Below, in pieces: positions 37,276 to 47,800 of a DNA stretch of 64,000 nt (positions are counted from its first letter, which is position 1; each line of letters begins with the position of its first letter). The notes beneath the pieces are model-generated. The model saw only the letters and a program-made list of their open reading frames with translations. It ran no database searches and was not told the DNA's origin. Origin of the DNA: Manihot esculenta (Eukaryota > Streptophyta > Magnoliopsida > Malpighiales > Euphorbiaceae); the NCBI RefSeq assembly GCF_001659605.2, contig NC_035173.2:9199413-9263412 (forward strand). The letters run 5' to 3'. The position numbers were made by a program, and so were the translations under genes.

Positions 37276-37287
37276 GCTCTGATACCA
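37276..37287 (-). other. Primer-binding site of element C
   Basis: GCTCTGATACCA on the plus strand (TGGTATCAGAGC on the minus), three bases from the 5' LTR at 37291. The leader 37020-37275 lies between it and the gag ATG. Confidence 0.92.
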
Positions 37288-37290
37288 ATC

Positions 37291-39610
37291 TGTAACGACC
37301 CGAAAATTGGACCGCTATCGGCGCTAGGATCCAGGTTAGCATAAAGCCACCGGGACCCGTAGCAAGCCTAACATTCATTCTGTAAACCTGTTTAATCCCA
37401 TACATGATCAACAACATACATAAAAATTTAACTTTTCTTATTGGTCATTCATTCATTCTTTCATTGATGCACCAAACTCAACATGTGCATGCACTATACA
37501 TAGACATAATCATAAACATTAACCCCTCCTTGGAGTTTCATCAATGCTCCAATGGGGTGACATAACATGTATTGAGTTTAGTTCATAAAAGCATCATTAC
37601 ACATCTAGGATCATGTACAAAAAGGGATTTACATCATACTATGGTCAAGCACAACTCTAACATCCATAAACATCGTTACATAACATTTCTATACTATACT
37701 CTTACATTACATCAAATTCATGTCCACAACTATCTATTACATGCATCAAGACTCTACTCTTGCTGACCTCCTGGTCTACCCTGTACCTGCAAACCTGGGG
37801 TTTAAGGGAGAGGGGTGAGCTATAAAGCCCAGTGAGCAGAATATTAAAAACATATATTAACATTCATGCTTTCATGAAATGCGTCACATCACAGACAATT
37901 CACATCAAGGGTGAACCTGTCACCAAATAGTCCCAGCATCATATCCGTGCCAGGCCGTAGAATGGGGTCCTGGTCTTCCTGTCATATCATAACATTACTT
38001 ACCATTGCCCCAGGGCCTCATCTGGCACCTGGTCTTCACGTTCCATACCGTGCCAGGCCGTAGAATGGGGTCCTGGTCTTTCATACCGTGCCAGGCCGTA
38101 GAATGGGGTCTTGGTCTTTCCTCAGGGACTACTTGGATCACACAGCATTCACCCACATCCACAACCAAGAATGCAGTGCAACATATTCGTGGATTCTAAT
38201 GCAACAACCTATTATATCTCATGGCATTCATGATGCATGAATCATGCTGAAACATTTAGTATTTACTTTGAAACATAAGGAGTTATTCCACTCACCTCTG
38301 GTTAGCTCAGACCAGACATTGGAGCAGCTGACTCACTGCTGGGGTCCTCGGTTCCTCGGGTCCGAATCTACACAGGTGGACTCAAATGAGGGACCAAACA
38401 TCTATGAACATGACTCTAAAATACTCCCCAAAAACCCCCTAAAATACCTTAAAACATCCATAGAAAACATGCAAAGGAGGGCTGAACAGGGCACTTTCGG
38501 CGGCAGGTTCGGCGGCCAAAAGGCCCTCCAGAGCCAAAAGTCATGCACCTTCGGTGGCACTTTCGGCGGCCGAAGGTTCCCTCCAGAGACGAAACTCATG
38601 CATGTTCGGCGGCACCTTCGGCGGCCGAAACTCCCTTCCAGAGCCGAAAGTCCTCTTTCGGGGGCGGGGTTCGGCAGCCGAAAGGCTTGCCTCACAAACA
38701 GGTTCGGCGGCCAAAAGTCCTTTCGGCTGCCGAACCTGGTTTCTCCCAAAAGGGCAGAAACTCAGCTCAACATGCATAAACGCCTCCCAACTCATCCAAT
38801 CATGCATTTTCCTATTCTACAACATGCATACTCAAGCATACAAGCTCCTAGGGGCTTCAAACTATCCTAAACCCCATCTACAACACATCAAACATGTGTA
38901 TCCAACATACATTGCTCATAAACACACATTTAACCAAAAACTCAACATAAACCTACACATGCATTTCTACCCCAAGAAACTTCATAAAACTTACTTAAAA
39001 CATGAAAGGAACTATGGATCTACTCTTACCTCTTGTAGAACGAGAGGAGAGGCGATCCGACTCGGAGATGGGAGAGATCCGCTCTTTGGTCTCCAAGTTT
39101 CCAAAACTTGCTCTTCTTGCTCAAATCTCTTCAAATCAACATAAAGCTTGTTAAAACATGAAAGATCGGAGGAAAAACATCAGAAACGAACCAAAGGAGA
39201 GCATGAACTCACCGTGGCCGAAAATGGGGAGAAAACTCGCCCGTTTCGGCCATGGAGCTCTTATATAGGGCTGGCAGACCACCTTTCGGCAGTCGAACGT
39301 GCCCCCACATCTCATGCAAGTTCGGCAGCCGACATGAGGTTCGGCGGCCCAACCTTTGAGACTTTCGGAAGCCTAACATGCCCCCCCAAACCATCCCACG
39401 TTCGGCGGCCGAACTTGAGGTTCGGCGGCCGAACCTGGAAATGCCTCCTTGGTCATTTTCATACAAAACTCAATTTCCTTTTTACTTAAAAACATAAAAT
39501 ACATTAAAATATTTTATAAAAACATGATTTTACCCTTCTAGAGGTTTTCGACATCCGAGATTCCACTGGACGGTAGGAATTCCGATACCGGAGTCTAGCC
39601 GGGTGTTACA
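37291..39610 (-). repeat. 5' LTR of element C
   Basis: A 2320-bp LTR from TGTAACGACCC to GGGTGTTACA. The minisatellite block (about 37945-38125) has one more unit than the 3' LTR; the palindrome clusters are at about 38490-38735 and 39285-39440. On the minus strand the TATA box lies near 39265 ('ctcttatatagggctgg' on the plus strand). Confidence 0.92.
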
Positions 39611-40322
39611 CTTGCAGTCCTGGAGACTAGACACAAACATGCACTTCTCGACATCATACTTCTTTTCAGCAGAAGTCAGTCTGAGAAGGCCGATCTGCTC
39701 AGAGAGAGTCAGCTGAGGAAGGTTGTTTCAGTCCGGGGGCACATCCCTCCAGGGGAGATCCACCTGCCAGGACAGTCCCGGACTGCCCTTCAGTTCTACC
39801 ACAGCAAACCCCTCTACCTAGGCTTTGATGGAGTCTTTGTGTCCCGAGAAGATAGACAACCCTCCTTGGGGAGCAAAGTAATAAAAACACTGGCTCACAC
39901 GGACCAAACGAAAGAAGGTGGAAAACAGACGAGCTGTGGGGGCTCAAACAGACAGACTCAAAAGAATACATGAAAAGAATCGAGTTAGGGTAAAGCATAC
40001 AGGGAGTTATTCCAAAATATCGAAAAACCTCAACAAAGAATGGAGAGAAAGGAAAGGTTAACCCAAACTCACGCTGTTTGACAAAGAAGACTAGACTACG
40101 ATCCTTCTGAGGATCAACGAGATTGGAGGGAGGAGGATCGGGAAGAACGATCCTCTCATTACGGTGAGGAGCCCTAATCCGGAATAAAGAGGTATCCAGA
40201 TATTCTCGAGAAAAGAGGGCCGCGAGGGAGGAAGAAGTGACACTAGACTCTAGGTTCAAAACATCAGGAAGTTTAAAATCCTCAATGGCAGAACAGAGTA
40301 CGTACCTTGAAGATGGTTTCAC
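39611..40322 (-). pseudogene. Element H antisense gene, N-terminal exon (PF04195-like 'putative gypsy-type transposon' domain)
   Basis: Minus-strand coding remains. The first part is open (L-P-D-P-P-P, then L-T-F-P-F-S-P-F-F-V-E-V-F-R-Y-F-G-I-T), which I recognise as the plant PF04195-type domain linked to Tat-type retrotransposons. Further on the meaningful frame changes (Q-C-F-Y-Y-F, then F-S-G-H-K-D-S-I-K, then C-M-F-V-S-S-L-Q-D), with stops that look like TGG to TAG or TGA. Thus it is degenerate. The exon probably ends with a GT donor at about 27429 (beyond C), giving an intron of about 90 bp that contains the G insertion site. No in-frame ATG is seen at the very start, so the first exon may lie upstream. 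Function is unknown. Confidence 0.6.
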
Positions 40323-41001
40323 AGGAAAAACGCGAGGAAACGAGATGCGTAGAGAGCAATTAGAGAAAAAGAGTCTTGTGTAATTTGAGGGTTTTGGATT
40401 TTGAAAACAGAAAAGTAAGGAAGGGACGTTTTAATGGGAACCATTCTCGAGCCGCGCGGTCATTAAGAGAGCCTGGATATTTACCCTCTCATCACTCATG
40501 TAATAACTGATGAGAAGGTAAAGGGGCAATTGATGACCACCGGACCTCACACGTCTATGAAAGAGGCTAGGCCCACGAAGGTTACCCCAGCCCAAGACTC
40601 GAGGAGCTTCTCTGTTGGATTAGTCCGACTCCTTCAGACATAGCCTCAGAGGGCAGACCGGGTTACCCACCAACCCAGAAACACCAACCACGAGCTTAGC
40701 CCATTGACGTGACATGAGGAAGGACAGCAGGCCCAGTCATCTCGCAGCCCTGCCTGCATGCGTGCCGGGGGGAATTAAATGGCCGCTTGACGTGGAGAGG
40801 ACGTCTGACACTATCCGTATGTACGAACCTATCCGACAGAGACTGGTGACACTGTAGCAGAAAGGCTGTTAGGAATGGCTAGCAGACAAACGGAAAAAGG
40901 ATAAGAAGTGGGATACCTTCCAAAAAGACTAAGTTTACACAACCACTGTAAACCCGATTTTTTGGATATCAGAACATCATCTTATAAAATAATTTTCATC
41001 A
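40323..41001 (+). repeat. 3' LTR-like end of Tat-like element H with polypurine tract
   Basis: A polypurine stretch (about 40512-40530, ending AAAGGGGCAAT) precedes TGATGACCACCGG at 40531, a layout I know from Tat-branch 3' LTR starts. TCATCA at 40996-41001 would give inverted LTR ends (TGATGA...TCATCA) and an LTR of 471 bp. The right boundary is uncertain because TATAAAAT near 40983 would leave almost no room for R/U5; the LTR may be truncated. On the minus strand, 40323-40511 looks like a pyrimidine-rich 5' leader of the antisense gene. Confidence 0.5.
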
Positions 41002-42380
41002 AACAAACCGAGTAAGAGAGAGGTGTGAAAAATATGGTGGTAAGTAAAAGACTTAACAAGGCATATAATGCTATCATTCACTTTAAATTTTAATTTTTAA
41101 AAGAGAATAATTTAAATGTGAATTTATTTTTAATAAAGTGTTAATAACTCTTTATTAAAGTTTATGAAATTGATTTTTTAAATTAATTTAACTAAATAAA
41201 ATTTAATAAATTAAAATTATATTTTAAATAAAATAATTTTAATTAAATTATAATTAGTTTTATATGATATATTAATTTAAATTTATTTTTTTTTGAATCA
41301 AATTAATTTAAATTTATTAAATGTAGATTTTACTTTTATTAAATTTAAATATTGTGTTAATTTATACTTTTATTCTCTTTAACTCGTAAATATACATATT
41401 ATATTTATGCATAAATATAAATATTGCATTAATTATGTTCTATTCTATTCGTTTAATAATATTTTATTTATTTTATTTTTTATAAATTAATAATATGAGA
41501 TCATTAAGGTACATGGCAAGGTTATTTTGAATAGTTCAAACTCTTTTTTTTATTATTCTTTAATAATGTGGAATCTTCATTCTACTATAGTATCATATAT
41601 CGTTATTATATAAAATCGTTCGTATGGATGTATTGCTCCTTTCTCCATCATCAGATGATTATTTAATTTTTTTTCGCATCTGTGTTAATAAGGTCCCGGA
41701 CATGGAGGGATCTATTATTTATTGATTCATTAAGTCATGTGAGTTAGATAATTTTTCGTTAGATTCAAGTCCTGTTCTGTTCGATTTGCTCAAACGTGGT
41801 TTGAACTGCGTGTTAGAGGACAGACCTATATATTGAATTTTGATGGAACTACATACTGATTTTTCTATATAAACTCACTGCGATCCGAATAGTAGAAGTT
41901 AGACTATCATCACAAATATTAAAAAATATGATATTTTAAATAATTTTTTAATTATATTAATTTTAAATATATTAAAATTTATTAAATATTAAAATATATT
42001 TTAAAAAATTTTAAAAATAAGATAAATTAAATATAATTATAATAATTAATTTATATTATTATAATTTTAAAAATAATAATAATTTTAAGATAATTAAAAA
42101 TATATATATAAAAATTATAAAGTGGAGTAATAAAATTAGACACCCTGCTTGCTTGAGTTTTGCCGCGTGTAATCTATTATGGTCAACAGTTTTTTTTTTT
42201 CAAAGAACAGATTTATTTGTAGGCAAAACAAAGCGCAAAGTTGAATCGAACATTCCATTTTGAGCGTATTTACCAAAATGTCCCCGTCTTCCGTCCACGT
42301 TTGATGGCTAATATTCAGCTTTACATCATAAAAGGACAAAATTAACCCTCGCGGCAGAGGAATTTACCAGACGCAAGTTT
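41002..42380. other. AT-rich spacer between element H and the E2 gene
   Basis: Very AT-rich, with runs of A/T words especially at 41040-41300 and 41930-42120. No convincing ORF, RNA gene or repeat boundary was found. The last 200 bp should include the core promoter of the E2 gene, but I see no clear TATA box. Confidence 0.6.
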
Positions 42381-42540
42381 GATGGTCCATGGGAAAAAGT
42401 CACATTCTCTTTCTCCATTTTATGCCTTTCTTCTATTCCCTTCTTCTTCTCCTCCTTCTCTTTCTCTATTCAGAATCGCTCTCTCTACTTTCTTCTAGAA
42501 TAACTCTTCTTATGTTTCTCAACGTCAGGTCGCTGAGAAA

Positions 42541-42564
42541 ATGGAGGAAATCGAAGGAAACTAA
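42541..42564 (+). CDS. Possible upstream ORF in the E2 gene leader
   Basis: ATG followed by six codons and TAA encodes M-E-E-I-E-G-N. It lies 137 bp before the main ATG, downstream of a pyrimidine-rich stretch (42405-42500) typical of a plant 5' leader. Whether it is in the mature transcript is unknown, since the transcription start and any leader intron were not determined. Confidence 0.3.
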   Translation: MEEIEGN

Positions 42565-42700
42565 GTGATTTTGTTGCCTTTTGCGCATTGCTAAAGAGGG
42601 ATAATCTTAGTCTGATGCTTAATATCACGCTGCTATTAAGCTAATTTAGTCGAATTTTAACGCAGAATCACTAACTTTTGAAGTGAGAGGTGCGCAAGAG

Positions 42701-44800
42701 ATGATTTGGGGAATTATTCGCCGCAGAGTTGCTTCAGTAAATTCTGAATCCTTCTTATTCTTCTTAGTTTCTTTTCCTTTTTTTTTCCTGGATTTTTATG
42801 TGTATGTAGTTGTCAATTATAAGCATATTAAAGTTGATGCTGTTTCCGATCATGGCAGTCTTGGGTTACAGGACAGTCGGCGTCAAGAATTAGGCCTGCC
42901 GCAGTCAGGCCAAGATGTTATGCACAAAATGAGGTACTGAACATCCATATAAGTCATAATAATTATAAGTGCCTATTGGATTTTTGTGGGTCAGAACGTG
43001 TTCGGATTCATTAGAGTAATGCCATTTTGCTTATTTATCTCGCTTGATGTTGCTTCGCATTACGGTCAAATATTAGCACTAAATTCATGGTGAGTTTTAG
43101 ATGTGCCACAGAGTTTACAAGGACTTCTCTTTTTTTTGGTTGGAGCTGTAAACCATCTATAAGAGTTCTTAAACATAAGCGGGAGAGTTCCTTGATAAAT
43201 ATTATATGGTTTAAATTTCTTAAACAACATGGAGAAGAGCTTTACGTGAGGCAGGAAGCTCTATCTAATATGGTTAAGAAATAAATTATAAAAGTGGAGT
43301 TTGTTTGCTTCTCACACTTATTTTGTTGTATTATGAGCTTAACTGTATAGTTTCTTTCCCTGAATTATAATTTGTCCGCCCATTTATCTTCCAATCTAAG
43401 TTAATTCTTCACTATCTTGTCAGGATATTGATAAGTTTTAACTCAATATCTATTTATAATGAAGTTTGTTGGAGATGCTAATCTCTTAGAAACCATGTAG
43501 GCTGTGATAAGTGGGAGCAATTTTGAGCATTTTCAGAGCTTCAGTTACTCCACTTCCTTAGGTAATCAATTCTAAATCAACATTCTACTTACTGTTAAAT
43601 AATTTTATGTTTTTAATGTTTCTTTCTTATTTATTTCTTTAATGCTTGCTTTCTTAGGAATTCATGTTGCAAACCTAAGAAGGTTAGTGAGCTCTCAACC
43701 TTGCATTTATCTTGTTAGTTGATTAATTTTGAGATAAACTTTTTTGTATTGGTTTAATAGCCATGAAAGTCTTAAATCTTTACACATTTGAGCAATTTGT
43801 CCAAACCTTTTAATTTTTAGTATTTTTTTTATGATTTTAAAAGTTAGTTGGACAGGTTAAAATTGAAATATAAATGTCACCAATGTGAATTAAAAATTAG
43901 TTGAAACTAGTTGCATGTTGCAAGTCCTCCTCCAAGATATAAGTCAATTAACTTTTTATTCAATTGATCATAAAATATTTTCTTTATTCTTAGTTATAAG
44001 TTCTTTGCTGTTGGACATATTTGTATCTAAGTTTTTAAATCATCAAAATTTCCAAAATAGAAATATCTAGACTAAACTGCAAAAACACAGGTTTTTTCCA
44101 TTGCTCCTTTTATTTTATCAATTCTCCTATCCCTTTCTTTGTAAACAGGGAAGCTACTATATTGGTCCAACATGGAAATCACATCATTTCGAACAATAGA
44201 TCATTTTCTTCTAAAAGTGGTAATTTATGAATTCATGCTTGTCCAGGTGGCTTTGCATATCTGTGCTTGTGAATACAATTCTCATTTTCTTTTTCTTGGA
44301 TTGTAGGTGACCTAGTTGATGCTGTTGTCCCTTTCATGGGTGAATCCATTACTGATGGCACCTTGGCAAAATTCTTGAAGAGTATGTCATTCTAATAGTT
44401 GGCTTCTAGTGCTTTAACTTATAAAGCACTTCATGCTTTACGCACACATGGTTGACTTTTTATATGCATTCAAATACATGATTGGAACATCTTATAAACC
44501 TCATGCATTGGATTATGAGCAGAACCTGGTGACAGAGTTGAAGTTGATGAGCCCATTGCTCAGATTGAAACTGACAAGGTAATTCATTTGAAGGGTAATT
44601 TCTGTGATTCTGAGGCATCAAAGTGGGTCATTGCTGAAACTGAGTGCGTCAACATGATTGATTGTTTATCACTAGGTGACCATTGATGTGACTAGCCCTG
44701 AAGCTGGTGTTATTCAAAAGGTAAAAAATCAGTGCACTCTAGCAAATATTAAATTTAAAATATGGTAGTGCATATTTTTTGCTTATGTGATTTGTGTCTC

Positions 44801-44848
<48 letters not shown>

Positions 44849-47800
44849 CCCTTTTAACTGCTAGTAGTTAGTAGCCAAGGAAGGTGAAACGGTGGAACCA
44901 GGTACCAAGATTGCTGTCATTTCAAAGTCAGCTGAAGCTGTAACACAATCTGCCTCACCAGAAAAGGCGGTTCCAGACACTCCCATTTCAGCAGAAAAGG
45001 AGAGTGAAAAAGCACAAACCCCTACAGCAAAGACTTCCTCCACTAAGGAGAGTAAAAGAGCACCAGCATCTGCACCAGAACCTGCGGCGAAAGCTCCTTC
45101 ACCACCTCCTAAACCCATGGAACCCCAGCTTCCACCGAAGGACAGAGAAAGAAGAGTAAGTTGTATTCTGGCTTTTTCCATTATGACATGAAAATGCAAT
45201 TTTTTTTTGTCTATACACTCTTTACCTTATTGAAAAGGCTGCCCTCTCAAGTACTGTGTCATTTTGTCATTAAGGTTCCTATGACAAGGCTAAGGAAGCG
45301 AGTTGCAACACGCTTGAAAGATTCCCAAAATACATTTGCAATGTTGACCACATTCAATGAGGTTGACATGTAAGTAAATTTTCATCTTTTGTTCATCACA
45401 GTTGAAGTTAAACCATATGTATTTTGATAGAATTTGTATATAATGTGTTGGATTTGAAGGAAGAAAAAGTTAAAGAAAGCAAGAGATAATTCTGCTGGAA
45501 CAAAGTCTGATTCTAGCTTTTTTCTTCTTAATACTTCCAACAACATATAGCTACTTATACAGAGAATTATGACATGAGTTCTACCTAACCACCTAAGGAC
45601 CTTACTCTGAGAATTATTCTCGCAAGTTTAAGCAAATAAAATCTACTTCTGCAGCTGGATTTCTAGACCAGATTCAAACAAAATACATGAACTAAAATTC
45701 TTGGAACTTGTAGAAAATTGGGAGTTTGAAGGAAAAGTACCACTTGCTTCAACACTCGTTCTCGATGCTTTTGCTGAGACTCGAAATTAAGTTAACTTGG
45801 AGCACCATCTCTCCAATTTTCTGCTTTGGTTAGTTATTTTTGGATCACATCTCTTAATTTTTCTGTTTTAATTTGTTGTTGGTGGAGCACTTCTCTCCAA
45901 CAATCTTCATTGATTTCTGATGCACTTCTCACCTTTTGTTTGCTTTTTCTTGTGCACTTCTCACCCATTACTGTGTTTTTCTGGTACAAATTCTCACCAT
46001 TGCTCTTCTTCATCTTGGTGCACTTGCTCACCATTGTTTTCTTATTCTTGATGCACTTAATCATCAGCAAAAAATTCTTATTTCAAAATCCATGTTCTTG
46101 GAGCAATTGTATCTCCAAGAACTCTGGTTGATTTGAATTTGAGCAACCATGTCTCCAACCATTCTTGACTGAAATTTTCTTCTTGGAGTAATTTTCCTGT
46201 TGTGGGCCATCGTAGCTTTCTTAGCTGTGTAACAATGCATGCTTTAACGACAATAATATGCTCTAAACAGGTCCCTTAAGATATAAAAGATCTGATACCA
46301 TTTGTTGGATTTGAAAGAAGAAAAAACTAAAGAAAGAAAGAGATAATTCTGCTAGAAGCTTTTTTCTTTCATTCATACTTCCAACAACATATGGCTAATT
46401 GGCTACTTAGAAAAATATGACATGAGGTCTACCTAACCATCTAAGCACCTTACTTTGAGAACTATTCTTGCAAGTTTAAGTAAAATAACATCTACTTTTG
46501 TGGCTAGATTTCTGGACCAGATTCAAACAAAATACAAAAACTACAATTCTTGGAACTTGTAGAAAATTAGGAGTTTGAGGCAAAAGAACTTGCTTCAAGG
46601 ATATGCAGTAATCTCTTTAGTGCATAAGCAACTAAGCACTGTGCAATTGGTAATTTCATGAATGATTGCCTTGCTCATGGGTAGGGGAGAAAAGCTTTTG
46701 TGAATGAAATTGCCATGCCATCCACACTACAATTTATCTTTGATTTCATTCTTTGAATGGCTTGCTAACTGAAATTTTAATTTCAATATGCATCTATCAT
46801 CATGCGTACAATGCAGGACAAACTCGATGAAGCTCCGCTCTGAATACAAAGACGCATTTGTGGAAAAACATGGAGTGAAATTGGGTTTTATGTCAGGATT
46901 TGTGAAAGTAAAATGTTGAATTTCAATTGTATTTACATGAGAGCATCAGCATATACAGTGTGGTTGCTGTGCATCAATCTCATTAGTAATTTTTACAGGC
47001 TGCTGTTAGCGCACTTCAGTACCAACCAGTTGTCAATGCTGTCATTGACGGGGACGATATCATTTATAGAGACTACATTGATATTAGCATTGCTGTTGGC
47101 ACTCCAAAGGTATATCAAGATTCCTTTAATTAATTATTCAATCATTTTAAATTCTCCAAATTTATTTGGGTTTTCATTAAGAATTTGGGAGATAAATCTG
47201 TCAGACAATGAGTTAATTAAATTTTTGTGGTTTCTATTGGAGAGGGTGAAAAATATTGAATGATTGAGATTTATGAAACAGTCAAATAACAATATTAATT
47301 TTCTGTTCAAGGATTTTAATGATTATGACAAACATGAGTAATCGTTACGTACTAACTGCTATGTTGATGCCAATGTCAATTGTTTTCCCTGGATTGTTTG
47401 GTGAGTGTACTGTATTAGCAAGGGTAGGGCTGACAAAACTCTAGGCACACTTTGGGAGTCAGCTCAGACAGCATGAGCTATGTGACATAATAGGGAACTA
47501 TCTAGGTGGCAATGTCTAACTATTCCCATGCAGAAACTTCCCATTTGCCTTGCATAAGGAATTGGATTTCCTATTTATGGCCAGCTTTAGATGAGTATCA
47601 AAGTTGAACAATTCAATAATTTAGGATGTTAGATTGGGGAAACTGAGAATTATATAATAAAGTAGTGATACCACGTCAGCATATGACATGGTATGGTGAG
47701 CTAATAGGATGGAGATGTGTATAAATATAGTTACTTTTTCCTTGTAAAAGAAATAAAACTGTTTCATAGTTGATTTAATATACTTATTTATTTATAGGAT

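Larger units (their letters stand above)
27439..39610 (-). mobile_element. Element C: Tekay/Del-like LTR retrotransposon, defective, with F nested inside
   Basis: A minus-strand element flanked by the perfect duplication CTTGC (27434-27438 and 39611-39615). LTRs are at 27439-29695 (3') and 37291-39610 (5'), the primer site at 37276-37287, and gag-pol between. Solo LTR F (30035-32248) splits the end of integrase from the chromodomain. The LTRs differ in length (2257 and 2320 bp), mostly through copy number in the minisatellite and one palindrome unit. It is inserted in the antisense gene of H. Multiple stops and a frameshift make it non-autonomous. Confidence 0.95.

Noticed and set aside
39699..39900. 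Reading the second half of the H antisense frame as a separate Cys/Leu-rich protein
   Set aside because: The familiar family motifs (F-S-G-H-K-D-S-I-K and C-M-F-V-S-S-L) lie in another frame, so the open frame here is a frameshift by-product.
45441..46603. Target-site duplication for the TRIM-like element
   Set aside because: TAATG on the left and GGATA or ATATG on the right do not match well; one end has probably decayed.
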